This document shows positions 12,191 through 24,202 of a DNA stretch of 64,000 bases, piece by piece (the stretch's first letter is position 1; each line of letters begins with the position of its first letter). The DNA is from Atriophallophorus winterbourni (Eukaryota > Platyhelminthes > Trematoda > Plagiorchiida > Microphallidae): assembly GCA_013407085.1 (NCBI GenBank), contig JACCGJ010011062.1, forward strand, positions 1 through 64,000, written 5' to 3'. The position numbers were made by a program, and so were the translations under genes. The notes under the pieces were generated by a model, which had not been told where the DNA came from, did not search any database, and worked only from the letters and a program-made list of their open reading frames with translations.

Positions 12191-13295
12191 TCGATAGGCT
12201 TACTGCTTTTTCTATCATAAAAATTTATGATTTCTGAAATCTTCAATTGGCCACATGGAAGGCAGCATCAATAGAGTTTTCAATGTTGCTTGTAATTTGA
12301 AGATATATCGATGCGCATAATGCCTTCATAAGAAAGGGAGATATCGCTTGAAAGGATTGTGTTACACCGTTCGATGAACACGCTGCTTGAAATAATCGCG
12401 GGAAAGATAGCATGTGAACAGTACAAGTATATCTTGAGTGTGAAACGACTTTAAGCTCAACCCAGAGAATCTTTAGTATGTAAAGAATGTGAAGATCAGT
12501 TGATCGTGTAATCCTGACGGAAGGGTTAACGACTGAGTGCTTGATATGTTTCTCACCTGGCGAACGCAAGATTCAGACACTGCTCGGGATTCGAAGACAA
12601 CAAAAAGCAAATTTAAAGAGCCGTGTCTAAGCACGGTACATCCACAACTGTGTCGCTTGCATATTTCTAACTGATAGTTGATGGCGACTGTGAAAAATAT
12701 GCCGGAGAGCGAGCCAACTTGATTAAAACAGACACATGCACTGCATGCAACCCAATCGCTCATCTTGCTATTTTATCAAATTATGCTGTTGCCGCTGAAT
12801 GTTGTAAATAAGCTAGCCATTTTCACAATATTGAACTTAATTACACAATCAGTATGAATCAGCCAGAGCCAGCGAGGTAAGGTGCACATTTGTTCCGTGA
12901 TATTATTAGCCAAAATTATATTAAACTTCGAGTGGAGAAACATATATGAAAAGGGTTCAAAATGCCATGATTAGTATAAATCACGAGGATTGTAATACCA
13001 ATAGATGTGTCAACTTGTACTGAAAGAGAGACAATAGAAGTAGTTAATAATAAGAATCCTCTGAACTGCGATTAGTTTCTTGGTGAACGCAGTGGGGCAA
13101 TGATGAATGGAAACGTATTTGGTTAGAAAATAGACGATTGAAAAAGTATCAAATCAAAATCAATGGAAATCATGATCGAAACGTGAACCGATACTAATCA
13201 AGAAAAATAACCGATTCGACTAGTAATGGCAACCGTACGGTGGTTTGTAAAAATAATGAAGTAATAAGAGTTGAACATGACAAGGGAGACAGCGA
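12191..13295. other. Downstream of NHERF-like stop; no gene recognised
   Basis: This lies just past the NHERF-like stop on the minus strand, so its upper part may be 3' untranslated sequence. I could not find a convincing polyadenylation signal. Two overlapping minus-strand frames (12243-12763) have no recognised motif. Confidence 0.3.
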
Positions 13296-13657
13296 TCAAA
13301 GATTCTCAAAAATTATTCGACGTTTCTCAAACGAAGTTGTCTGTGCCATGTTCCGCTTTTTCTTCCTTGCAGCAAGTCTGGCCCTGAATTCTTGCACGTT
13401 AATTTCAAGAGACGAGTCTCCGTTTTGTTGGGTATCGCACGCAGCAGAATCAATCACAGGCCTCTGGTCTTCGGAGGTCGTGAAATTTTCGTCTTCGTGA
13501 AAGCTCACTTTACGCTCGTGTGTTGGCATTTTGATTTCATCCAAGACGGGCTCGTCTGCTCTTGTTGCTGCATCAAGTTCTTTCAAGGCTTCCTTCAAGT
13601 TGTCGTCAGTGTTTGAATTTGAAACCGGTTTGTCCGTCACAGACGCTTCGTACGAGT
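13296..13657 (-). CDS. NHERF: NHERF/EBP50-like scaffold, last exon (ezrin-binding tail)
   Basis: Open from an acceptor CACTACAG|AC (exon start 13657) to TGA at 13298-13296, giving 119 complete codons plus a split first codon. Entry in phase 1 matches the phase 1 exit of the PDZ exon at 26013-26180, and the split codon becomes GAC (Asp). The protein is acidic and Ser/Thr-rich (KEALKELDAATRADEPV), then a basic run ARKKKR, and it ends SFEKRRIIFENL. NHERF proteins end in an ezrin/radixin/moesin-binding motif of the form W..K...F.NL. Here the aromatic is Phe, while the Lys, Phe and final Asn-Leu are kept. An alternative acceptor AAAAG|GG 13 nt upstream is in phase 0 and would not join. That this exon belongs to the same gene as the PDZ exons is an inference from phase, strand and the paired PDZ/ERM-tail architecture. 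Confidence 0.62.
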
Positions 13658-14220
13658 CTGTAGTGTTTCCCTTTTAGGAAAAAATCATTGATATTTTGAT
13701 TATTTTTCACTCAAAGCTATCAGAATATGCCATTGTAATTACGTATGTATAAAACGACTCGTTTGAAGCTGCATCTGGGCTTAGATCAGTCTGGTTGCTT
13801 AGGACTACACTTGTATGAGCAGCGAAAAGTGTAGATAATGTTAGGTTTATCATTATAATTGTTGGCCTCCTTCGGTCGATTTCAACCATGGATGTAAATC
13901 ACAATTGCATGCTGTTTTTCATGCTGCACAGCTTTTCGAATTAATAAACAGTCCAATTCAGAAGGAACAATCTCTCCCGCGCGCTAGCAAAGATAGACAG
14001 AACTCGGTCGATCGTTGTCCTATGCAAGCCGGTGGCGCGATCTGCGTTCAACAGCCAAGATCTGTATCAGCTCCTCCCCAGCATGCAGACGACGCTTTAC
14101 ATATTGCATTGCATTACACTATAATTACGCACCATGATATGGGGCACATGCCTAAATGCCACAATGGCAAAGCAATCATTGCAAAGTGAAGAGTCGGCGA
14201 CAGGTAACGGAACACGACAC
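13658..14220. other. NHERF-like intron 2, 3' part
   Basis: Holds a 60-codon minus-strand frame (13707-13889) with a hydrophobic N-terminus. There is nothing to show it is used. Confidence 0.3.
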
Positions 14221-14457
14221 CTATGTAAGAATATTGTGTATGCAAAATGGGTTGAAGCTGAAGCTCTCCTGAGGAATTCCAGCGGCAATTGTGTAAAACG
14301 AGATCAGTGAGATCAGTTTCTAGCGGTTTAAATTGTCCTACGTCAAAACAAGCATACCTCATCACACGGCATACGTATGCTGGTTCCTTCATGAAAGCGT
14401 TCAAAGCGATAGGCAGTACACGTTCGATCAGCGCCAGTTGCACGCCGACGTCTTGAT
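14221..14457 (-). CDS. Possible cassette exon in NHERF-like intron 2
   Basis: Minus strand: strong acceptor TGCTGATTTTCAG before 14457, then 237 open nucleotides to a donor ATAG|GTGTCG at 14221. The exon enters and leaves in phase 1, so it could be included between the PDZ exon and the last exon without shifting the frame, adding 79 residues. The translation (start QDVGVQLALIERVLPIALNA) looks like a folded, helical segment, which is unusual for the linker of a NHERF protein. No family recognised; it may be chance. Confidence 0.28.
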
Positions 14458-16159
14458 CTGAAAATCAGCAGCCGAGAGTAGTATCTGGTGTTTCTCAGCT
14501 TGGTGGTGACGCTTTACACGGTGGCACCAATGTGAGTGTTCAGTGCAAGTTCTTCCTGACTCAAACGGCAAGATTAGGAGCTTTCTTATTGCCATTGTAA
14601 ACGTCTTTATACCGTGCGTGGTCTACCCAATGGTCGAATTCCTTATTTAAACACACCATAGAATAGATTTTGGAATACGACCATTTGACACGATGTATAA
14701 ATAACACAGTAAGTGTAGGCAGTGTTGTAGTAGAAGAGCGAACATTATCTGTAGACCAGCATGAGAAAGTACTTCAGAATTCTTCAGTTTGCTTATCGAC
14801 GATATGGCTGAGACACCACGGATACCACTTAAATATGAAGCATTCAGCTTTTGTTCGTGCCATGCATTTAGCATGAACAACCTTTAACAGACAAGAACAG
14901 TATCTGTTGTTCCAAAGCTTGAACAGGACCCCTTAAGCAGCGCCTTAAAATGAGAGGTCAAGAGAAAGTTTTACCCAACTCGTAAAGGCACTGTTAATAG
15001 TTTTGAGAACGTCTTTGTATCGCATGTGTGGACCAGCACAATATTGACTCATTGAATCTTACTCTAAGTCGATCTTTTCAAATACGCCTTTTTTCACAAT
15101 TTTGTCAATCCATTTAGTGTTACAAACGTAGTAACACCGACGAATTTAATGAATATGAATGGAAGATAAATATTTATTCTCGAGACAGAAGGGTTTCCCG
15201 ATGCTTTAGACGAGTTAATTGAATTCTCTACTCAGTCAAGAATCAAAATGACGAAAATAGTTAAATTAGAAATCGAAGCTCGTGGAACGATGACGGGCTT
15301 CAAGGTTATTGGCACAAAAAATCAGCTCTTTAAGACTGAGCCTAAAACATAGCACAAAGACAATAGCCGGAATTGCGAAGCCAGTACAAATGAAGCGTAC
15401 GAATAGCCGGGAATATTTCCATATAATACAGTGTTGCTTTATGAATTTTCAATCGATTGAATACCAACTAATTCGTCCCGCCATCAAGTAGTATTTAATA
15501 CTCAATTATTCGGCTAGCAATACTCTGCTATACAAAACATCACACGCAGTGAGCCAACAAAAACAAGCTGCTTGTTGTACGCATTTGCATAATTCGCAAC
15601 GTGTTTACGTGTTTGTTTGTCTGCTTTTTTATGCATTGTGTCTTGCTTCACGTTTGTACTACATGTACACGATGAGAGTGATATGCGAAGCTTCCTCATG
15701 TCTTGCTCGACGAAATTGTTAATAATCGCGTCGTTACATTAAATTCCTTAATACGGTCGCGCATGTTAAAATAACTCTTCAAAATCCACAGACAAGTAAG
15801 ATATTTCCCGGAAACGCTATGTTGAAATATGTGTTCATTTACACTCAACGAACAGGATTGGAAAACGATGTATGAGTGTGTGAGCCATTTTTGGATAAAG
15901 TTGGCAGGACCATCGTGTTCAATAACGTGTCCGCACACACAAAGACGATTTAAACCCATGAACGTGAACATAAATCTTCATTTACCGTATTTTTCTGACT
16001 ATAAGGCGCACATAAAAACAATAATTTTTACGAAACATCGGCAGTGAGCCTTACATTCCGATGCGCTTTATGTATGAATAGTGAATGTTCACACTCTCAA
16101 GAATTCGATCGATGTGAGCTCCTAATTTGTCATCAGGTACTCAAGAAAAATTTAGACTA
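14458..16159. other. No gene recognised (intronic)
   Basis: Intron 2 of the NHERF-like gene on the minus strand. Only short frames; no repeat family recognised. Confidence 0.4.
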
Positions 16160-18070
16160 ACAACACGAAAAATTGTTTGGCGACACTATCGGCAAAACTC
16201 ATAAACAGAGACCTGGGAAACATCCTGTTTACAGCGGAACAAAGTAAACAAATGTGTCATCCAATACAAGTTGTACTTCGAGAAACAGATATCACGCATT
16301 ATGGAGCTCAACCCTACAATACTTTATCGTACGGATAACGATCGAGCTGAGGTGAAACCGGGAGTTCTGTTCGTGAACACGTCAGCTAGACCAACAACCA
16401 AATCAGAAACTTCTAAAGCTTTAGCCACGTTTTATTCATCTGTATTCAGCCCGAGATAACATGCAATTTACATCCCAAATCAAACCATTTCAGCCACGGT
16501 TACCATGTTATTAAAATACATATCACGCCGAAACGCATCCTTCAATATTTATTCTGAAAATCGGAAAGTCTCCTGGGGCTGACGGATTAACCCCGCTCAT
16601 ATTAAAGCAATGTGCGAATTTGCTATGCAAACACACTCACACACCTGTTCATACACTGTCAAATGGAGTGATTCCTACAGATTGAAAACAAGGAATATTT
16701 TTTCCTATTTATAAAGGTGGAAATCACTCCAATGTTTCTCATTACCGACTCGTAACATTGTTACCCGTGATTTCAAAATTACTCGAGCGTTTCATTGTTC
16801 ACGATCTAATCAAACATTTCGAAAATATTCACTTGCATTCGAGAAAACAGCATGGATTTATACGGAATTATTCCAGTTTATCTAATTTACTGATAACGCT
16901 GAATGATTGAACAAAATCGGTAGATAAAGGGCTAGCAATACAGGCCTGCTAACTAGATATATCAAAAGCATTTGATCGCGTTGACCATATCCTATAACTG
17001 CAGAAGCTTGGGAAGCTTGGTTTCACCGTAAAGTTGTTGATTTGGCTGAATGACTACCTAACAAATCGCACTAACCAGATACGTGCTAATGGTGCATTAT
17101 CCAAACCAATCGCAGCAACTAGCGGAGTTCCCCAAGGTTCACTCCTTAGTCCAATCCTTTTTCTGGTTTATGTGAATGAACTACCGGAGATTGTTCGATG
17201 TAAAATTTCGTTATTTGCGGACGACATAATGATATGGCGTTGCATCCGTAGCCCAGAAGACAGAAAGCTATTACATAACGATCTTGTTACGCTTAACAGC
17301 CTCTCGTTGAACAACAAACTGCCGTTTATGTTCAACAAATGCAGGCTCATAAATGTACAGTTCACATACCATATATGTTCACATGTCCATAAAATTGCAG
17401 TGAAGAAAAAGATTTGGGTGTCTGGATATGTTCTATTGTAAAAACCTCACTTCAAAATAACAGTGCCTTTGAAAAAGCAACGTGTGTCCTAAATCTAATC
17501 AAACGGGTATTTGGGAAATTTTCGCCCAAGATATTCCAAAGGATCATGAATAAATAATTCACACCAGCCATGGAATACGGTGTGCAGTCATGGTCTCCGT
17601 GGCTCAAGAAGAATGTTGAACTTATACTCCAAATCTACCACCGCTCAACAAAACTAGTTCTCAGCATCCGAAACAAGCCTTGAAAGAAAGGCTAGCTCAC
17701 CTTATTCTTTTCGATTTTCCCTATCTACGAATCAGAGGAGACCTTATCCTACTGTACAAGATATTCCATAAACCAAACAATCCCTTACTGGGACTATTCA
17801 CGCGAATGGATACGAGGAATTATGGGACACATGAATATATTTGGTGGTACCCCATTCCCGCCTGAACTGGAGAAGGTATTTTTATTCTGTCCGCGTCTTG
17901 CATGACTTTAAAACAAAATTAGACGACGTTTTATTGAATTATTCGTTTCCCGAACATTTATATACTGCTTTATCTAATTCCTTATCTTGTTTATGCACTT
18001 AAATTTTAATTTTTACCATCTTATTGTTATTGCTAAGCTTTTTGCTTCTTAGAACAGTAAAAACCTTAAA
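16160..18070 (+). mobile_element. CR1/Jockey-like LINE, RT and C-terminus, decayed
   Basis: Plus-strand LINE inserted antisense in the NHERF-like intron. In order: a linker region (YFEKQISRIMELNPTI, about 16270), SPGADGLTPLILK (about 16570), SKLLERFIVHDLIKHF (about 16780), SKAFDRVDH (about 16960), a 135-codon open block from 17034 with TSGVPQGSLLSPILF, and the catalytic FADD intact at 17214-17225. Post-RT similarity (AMEYGVQSWSPWLKKN) continues to about 17650. At least four stops or frameshifts separate these blocks, so the copy is not functional although its catalytic box is kept. The endonuclease is missing (5' truncation). Confidence 0.9.
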
Positions 18071-19080
18071 GTACCTTGAATTGACACTGGAAGAATGGTA
18101 AACAACAAATGGAAATCCATGCAAATGAGGATTTATGTTCAAGTTTGTAAAAGTCTTTAAAGTTTTTTTCCTTTAAAATGAGATGCAACGAATGTATATG
18201 CCGTTTATAAGAATTACCGAACGTTAAGTTGGGCACATAAGAGAAGTTAGGTTAGAATTAGGGAAAATATCAGCTATTTCATTTCTAATTAGTCCGTTGA
18301 GGCCAATAAGGCCGGTGGATATGTTAGCTTGCCTTAGTATGTAGGTGACGTGAGTGTATAAACATATACTGCAGTAGGCTGCCAATGTAGCCTTTTAGAA
18401 AATATTTGTAAATTGCTTTCAGTATGGTAACTTGCATTGATTTTATAAGCTTGGATGGCTTTCGGTGAAATGAGAATTTTATGTGACCAATCTACGCAGA
18501 ATATGAAAGCCTTCACATGAGTCAAATAAGACAATGGAATGGCAAACATTATAAATTTACTATCAGATCTCGCGAGGAAAGCGAATTTTCAATTTGCACC
18601 ACCTCAGCCGTATCGAAGTTCAGTACGAGCGAGTGAAACGGTGTTAATTCAGTACAGATTAATTGAAAGATCAAAGATCATGAATACATATTCCATAATC
18701 CGAGCAATCAATAAGGTATCATGCTTCGCTGCACAAAGCTGCGCTTTGCCAAACAATCGATAATCAGACAAATTCGCTCTCTATGAATGAGCATCTAGCT
18801 TTCACAATGTGAAACAAAATATTTGGTTCGTAGATTCTTTCTGATCAGTTGTTTCGAAAACAATGGCTTCTGGGGGTAAGCAAATGATACTGTTATTTTG
18901 AAAATCAGTGCGAACATGGCGTTAATGCATGAAATACAATTTTAAACCTTGCCTAAGATCATATGTAGAGGTGGCGAACTTTAAACCCATGAAATGCCAA
19001 TCAGTTCGGAACACATTTTCGAAGAGAAATTCGCGGTGCAAGTGATCTTACATACTTATGTGTCTATTAAACTAAATATT
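18071..19080. other. No gene recognised (intronic)
   Basis: No open frame with splice support. Sequence becomes T-rich toward the microsatellite that follows. Confidence 0.4.
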
Positions 19081-19504
19081 TATTTGAAGATATATATATA
19101 TATCAATATAAAAATCTGTGTCTATATATCTATCTACCATTCTATCATTCTTAATTTCAATATATCTATCAAACTAACGATAAATCTATCTATCTATCCA
19201 TCTATCTATCTGTCTATATATCCATCTATCCATCTATTTATTTATCTATTTATCTAATTATTTATCTATCTATCTAACTATCAATCTATGTATCTATTTA
19301 TCCATTTATCTGATTATTTATCTATCTATCTATCTATATATCTATCTATCTATCTATTTTTCTATCTTTCTATCTATTAATCAATCAATCTATCTATCTA
19401 TCTACCTCTCCAATAATTTGTCTATCTCGCTGACTATCTATCTGTCTCTCTATGTATCTATCTCCATCTATCTATCTATCTATCTATCTATCTGTCTATC
19501 GCTG

Positions 19505-19591
<87 letters not shown>

Positions 19592-19735
19592 TTATCTATC
19601 TCTCTCTCTATCAATCTATCTATCTATCTCTCTATCTATAAGCCAATCTATCTATCTATCTGTCAATCTATCTGTCTGTTTCTCTATCTATCTAACTATA
19701 TATCAATCTATCCATGTATGTATCTACTTTTCTGC
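19081..19735. repeat. GATA/CTAT microsatellite
   Basis: About 650 bp of (CTAT)n with interruptions. The longest uninterrupted tract is about 19505-19591. The long Ser/Ile/Tyr/Leu frames read through it are by-products of the repeat and not genes. It lies in intron 2 of the NHERF-like gene. Confidence 0.97.
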
Positions 19736-21429
19736 AGCGTAAAAGATATTTGTCACTTTAAATCAAGTGCAAAGTACAAAGGTTCACATTCCATGCTTTT
19801 CTTTTGTGAAAAATGAACCTAAGTGAATATGAAATACGACGTCAGCAGGTCTTCGTCAACCGCTGTCGCAACACCATCGCTGGAGGTACTTGGCATTATC
19901 GGATAGGTAACGCAACTATCCGTAATCGAATCTTTAGTAGCAACGTAGCTATTGAAAAATATGTTAACATTTGCATGATGTTGCTGATAGAACACGTAAA
20001 GTGAACTGAAAATCATCGCGAACGTGATGCGACATCGACAAAACATTATGTTGACTATAAAATAGTAAAAGAAAATTAAATGTGGCCCGCAGTCACATTC
20101 AACGTGGGTGATAAAACTTGATGGACGGTCGGAAACTTACATTTTTGTACATATCAAACGTGGCGCCGTTCGACTTGGGATCTGAGAGAAGAGAAGATCG
20201 AGATAGAATTAGACGTTAGCATATGCCGTCGAATCGCTTTGGATGAAGTTAAACATGCTTATAGATCTGCTTTTGCCCGTTTGCGAACAAGGAGATTCAG
20301 ACGAGTTATTCATGCTAAAGATCAAACAAGAAGTCGTTTAAATTAATGCCCCGCGCCCCTAAAATATCTCGGTAAGCTCTCGCACCACCTATAGAAAGAC
20401 ACACGAGAAATACTCACTGCATGAATACAGAATACGCTAAAAACATTGACCATCAATCAGCAGAGAATGATGGTACTTAATACCAAAAAAACTGGAAAAG
20501 CATCTCGCACCCAATGGAATGCTGTTCCGCAGCCCACGCGAGCACACCTGGTTTGGAAACACCGTGCTATAGAGTGAATTAAAGGATCAGCGTCATTAGT
20601 AACAGAAGGTTCACGAACACACCGCTGAAATGACAAGAAATATCGCAACAAATCTATAAACAAATGAAATCGCTGGGTTTCTAAAGTGTTTGGGTTTTCA
20701 CAAAATGGGTTGCCATAGTCTACCGGCAAAGAATGTGGGTGGTTAAAAATTAAGAATTTGTTGCCTAACAATACAGCAAAAAGGCCAGCAATTAGGATTG
20801 TCGTAGATTAGAATAGATTGAAATGCTCATATTTCCGCGTTATATCAACGAGAGTGCGATTTCAGACATTCAGCACTGTGAAAGCCTGAGCCCACAGCTA
20901 TTTGCTGGTGCACTGCATGGGTTTCATCAGCTATGACTAAGCTCTCAACTGTATTATTATATCACATTGAACTATTAAAAACACCCTTACTTGCATAATG
21001 AATCGAAGAAACGTTTCCTATCACTAAATCAAACGGCATTTTACCCGCAAAAAATTATAGGCTGAAGAACAAAATGGTATTGAGGAATACGTTAAAAACT
21101 TCCACCGGATTCGAAGTTAATAAAACACGACTCGATGATTAAAATACACATTTTCACGGCGAAGGTTAAAATTCAAGAAACGTGAGTACTAACTTTTTGT
21201 GAAGGTGATAAGTGCATTAGACATGAGTGCTAATCACTACCTTTTGTATGATATGCAGAACTTCACCATCAAACACAAAAAAAGTGCAGGAAACACTGAG
21301 AATTACCGACGACGACACTTTGGGACTTGTAACATTTTGGGCTTAGGAAAGATTGCATTGAAACGGTTCGAGCAACAACAAATTCGGAAGTATGAAAAGA
21401 CGGACAAAGTCAGCCGCAATCGAATGACA
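19736..21429. other. No gene recognised (intronic)
   Basis: Several short frames only. One minus-strand stretch (20457-20640) has a weak resemblance to a CAP-domain end and was rejected. Confidence 0.4.
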
Positions 21430-22333
21430 TGCAAAGAAATTTGAGTGCAATCGGTTAGAGCAGTTTTGGGTAACGTTTCACTTCTGAAGCTTCGTCGGAC
21501 CAAGAGTCATAGTCAGGAGAGTGAACATGATTAAGTAGTAGTCAAGTCCCCACCACTTATTTGAGCTGACCGCTAAACAGCCTATAATACGCCTACATTT
21601 GTCACGTCTCTTGGGAATTACCAGGATCAGTGGTCGATTTGCCTGCTAGTGTTTATCCACATCAATCTAATAAAAGCGAACACGGTCAAGGTCGGTTGAC
21701 ACAGCGACCCACATGCGTAAATGTACATAACTTACAGAACAACAAAACTCTAATTACCTAGTAGGTATAAGGTGAATTATAATTCTTTACCTTCGCATCA
21801 GTGCCGAGAGCCAGATGGTGGAGATTTCTGCCCCATCCACCCTACTGACTCACAGTGGCAATTTCGACCGCCTCCACATGTAGGCGTTCGCTATACAGTT
21901 TATTACCGCGTCTCAATATTTCCACATTCTCTAGATCGACGCTGTGGCCCGAGTCTGAAATGTACTCCGCCAAGGCGGAATCATGAATAAGGGATTGATA
22001 TTCCTCCGTATCCCGGGGTTGTCTCCGGACAAGCTTTCGGTGTTCTTCGATTCTAGTATGAATTTCCCTGGACGTCTGCCCTATGTAAACACCCGAGCAG
22101 TCCTTACAGTTCATTTTTTTGATTCAATTGATGCCTTTCATAATGCCAGATAAAGGTGTCATATCCTTGAGGTGTATCAGAACCGAACGGATAGTTTTCC
22201 CTTTCTTATAAGTTTCCCGCATGGCCGCCTAGATCAAGATTCTACGTATCGCTTCAGATATGCATTTCACACACGGTATACAAACTGTATCTTTATCTTT
22301 ATTTTACCTTCTTCATTGGTGTTTTACAAACCT
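21430..22333 (-). mobile_element. Penelope-like element copy A (GIY-YIG end)
   Basis: Minus strand. Near 22250 the linker reads KCISEAIRRIL then YKKGKTIRSVLIHLKD; next comes the endonuclease (22114-21842) with NCKDCSGVYIGQTSREIH, then an EEHRK block and a conserved tail (DSGHSVDLENVEILRRG). These match the GIY-YIG domain that follows the RT of Penelope-like elements. The first GIY segment is disrupted by a T-run and frame change near 22115, and a stop sits in the linker. A 3' non-coding region follows and ends at about 21430 with TGCAAAGAAATTTGAGTGCA, a terminal sequence shared with the copies at 24.2, 45.1 and 46.3 kb. The RT is cut off at 22333, where gypsy sequence starts. Confidence 0.9.
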
Positions 22334-23581
22334 TTTGTGTCTTGTCTACTGGTAAAGCCCGTCCAATTGTCCCATCAGATTTGAGACGTACCGTATTCGA
22401 GCATTTACATGGTTTATCACATTTCGGAATAAAAGCTACTCGAAAGCTGATTAGCTCTCGTTATCTTTGGTCTGATATGCATAAAGACATTCAACTTTGG
22501 ACCAAGAGTTGCCTCCGATGTCAACAAAGCAAAGTCCAACGTGACACCATCAGTTCCCCTGGTGTATTACCACCTGCTACGGAGCGCTTTCAGCACGTTC
22601 ACTCGGATCTCGTTGGCCCATTAGCGGTCTCTAACCGTTTTACCCGTTGGCCAATGGTTGTATCCATACCGGATATCAGTGCAGAAACGGTTGCGAAAGC
22701 TTTCGTTCAAAATTGGATCAGCAATTTTGATGTACCGAACACTATTACCACTGACAGAGGTTCTCAATTCCAGTCAACGCTTTTTCGGAAATTGAATAGA
22801 ACACTCGGTACAAAGCACAAACAGACTACAGCCTACCATCCTTCTTCAAATGGCTCAGTATACAGATTTCACCGGCAAATCAAAGCCGCAATCATGAGTC
22901 ACGGAAATTCAGAACGTCGGTCCGAGTCATTGCCTTCTTGGTATCCGAACAACCGTGAAAGAAGACCTGGGTTGTTCAGCTGCTGAGATGGTGTACGGGA
23001 GTACACTTAACCTACCTGGCGAATTTCTGACTTTTTCCCATCCACCAAATGATCTTACAGCTGCACAATATGTCAGTCGCCTTCGCAGCTTCATGAAATC
23101 ATTACGAGCTATCCCAACTCGCCAACAAGCTCAACCGTTCTATATCCCGGCAGACTTGTCTACCTGTGTTTGTGCGCGCCTATCATGTACGTCGACCACA
23201 TCAACCACCTTATACTGGTCCGTACAAGGTGCTCAGCAGGCATCTCAAGTATTTCGTAATTGACCGGAATGGATCAAGAGAAACTGTCAGTATCGATCGT
23301 CTGAAAGTCGCTTACGTAGAACCAACATCGGAAGCGAAAGCAAATACCCGAAACATTACTCCACAGACTGGATCTACTACTGACCAACACGTCCCTTTCG
23401 CCTGATTCACAAGAAACCAACCTGACCCCCGATAAACCCCCATTCCGTTCGTGTCTCAAACCACCCGACAGACAAACAAATTCAGGCCGCAAGGTACATT
23501 TTCCCCAAAAGTTTGACGATTTTATAACCTAATGTTTTTTTCGAGCGTCTTTTTCTTGTTCGACGCTCTAGGAGGGGAATC
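22334..23581 (+). mobile_element. CsRn1-type Ty3/gypsy integrase fragment
   Basis: Begins abruptly inside integrase. 22342-22986 carries the zinc-binding region (HLHGLSHFGIKATRKL, then CLRCQ), the first catalytic Asp in HSDLVGPL, the second in TTDRGSQF, and AYHPSSNG. The third catalytic residue is lost: the usual V-E-R-F-H-R-Q reads VYRFHRQ. Several residues between LVGPL and RFTRWP are also missing. A frame change near 22950 leads to AAEMVYGSTLNLPGEF, and another near 23160 to the C-terminal GPY/F module (PPYTGPYKVLSRHLKYFVID, TVSIDRLKVAYVE) ending near 23405. Gag, protease and RT are absent. A purine-rich tract (AGGAGGGGAAT) precedes the LTR. Confidence 0.93.
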
Positions 23582-23812
23582 TGTGGTGACGGTTCAAATA
23601 TTTAATCAATAGTAATCAATAATTTTGTAATTCAAATTTTCTTGTTGTTAACCTCACATTAATTACAATACACTCTTTGTCTACGCACGGTTTTCGTTCT
23701 TCTGTGGTTGTCTGGGAGTCGAAATTGTATGTGGATATAACTGGAATACACGCAGCCTCAGAATCCATTCCTCACTATCCACTATCCGCAGTTACTTATC
23801 ACGATTCGTGTA
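23582..23812 (+). repeat. 3' LTR of the gypsy element
   Basis: Starts with TGTGGTGACGG directly after the polypurine tract AGGAGGGGAATC. It ends near GTTACTTATCACGATTCG, a string also found at the end of the second gypsy fragment (about 27015-27033). The 3' edge is blurred because the adjoining Penelope copy also begins TGTAAACACC. Confidence 0.65.
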
Positions 23813-24160
23813 AACACCCGAACAGTCCTTACAGTTGATTCTGTAGATGCTGTCTTATCCTTGAGGTGCATCATAACCGAACGGCTAGTTTTCCCTTTCT
23901 TATAACTTTCGCGTATGGCCGCCTAGTTCAAAATTCTACGTATCGCTTCAGATGTGCATTTTACACACGGTATACAAACTGTATCTTTATCTTTATTTTA
24001 CCATCTTCATTGGCGTTTTACAAACCTTTTCGGATAACCATGGTCCATGAGCCTTTGGCTCGCTTCACGGTGCGCCTGTTTTCGGCCTCTTTCTTCGCTA
24101 CAAAGGTGTTCTATCTTATGGAAAATGGAACAAGCTGTGGGCCTGAAGACATGTCTTGGA
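23812..24160 (-). mobile_element. Penelope-like element copy B (RT end and linker)
   Basis: 23812-24040 is a second, slightly diverged version of 22085-22333. Continuing on the minus strand from 24160 downward, the frame gives ACSIFHKIEHLCSEERGRK and QRLMDHGYPKRFVKRQ, matching the conserved C-terminal segment of Penelope RT. It is truncated at both ends: the GIY-YIG part stops where the gypsy LTR begins. Confidence 0.8.
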
Positions 24161-24202
24161 TAAACGTTACCGAAAAACTGCTCTAACCGATTGCACTCAA
24201 AT
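24161..24202 (+). mobile_element. Penelope terminal sequence in opposite orientation
   Basis: Reverse complement of the terminus of copy A (CTCTAACCGATTGCACTC), joined directly to the 5' side of copy B, so the Penelope pieces here are inverted relative to each other. Confidence 0.7.

Noticed and set aside
16120..16145. TCATCAGGTAC (CTGATGA on the minus strand)
   Set aside because: The rest of the hammerhead core is missing.
18994..19816. Long Ser/Ile/Tyr/Leu open frames
   Set aside because: They are translations of the GATA/CTAT microsatellite.
20457..20640. Minus-strand frame with RVGCGTAFH after a good acceptor, resembling the end of a CAP/venom-allergen-like domain
   Set aside because: Only the V-G-C-G string matches. 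The expected His-Tyr-Thr-x-x-Val-Trp and Cys-x-Tyr motifs are not in register, and the frame stops at once.
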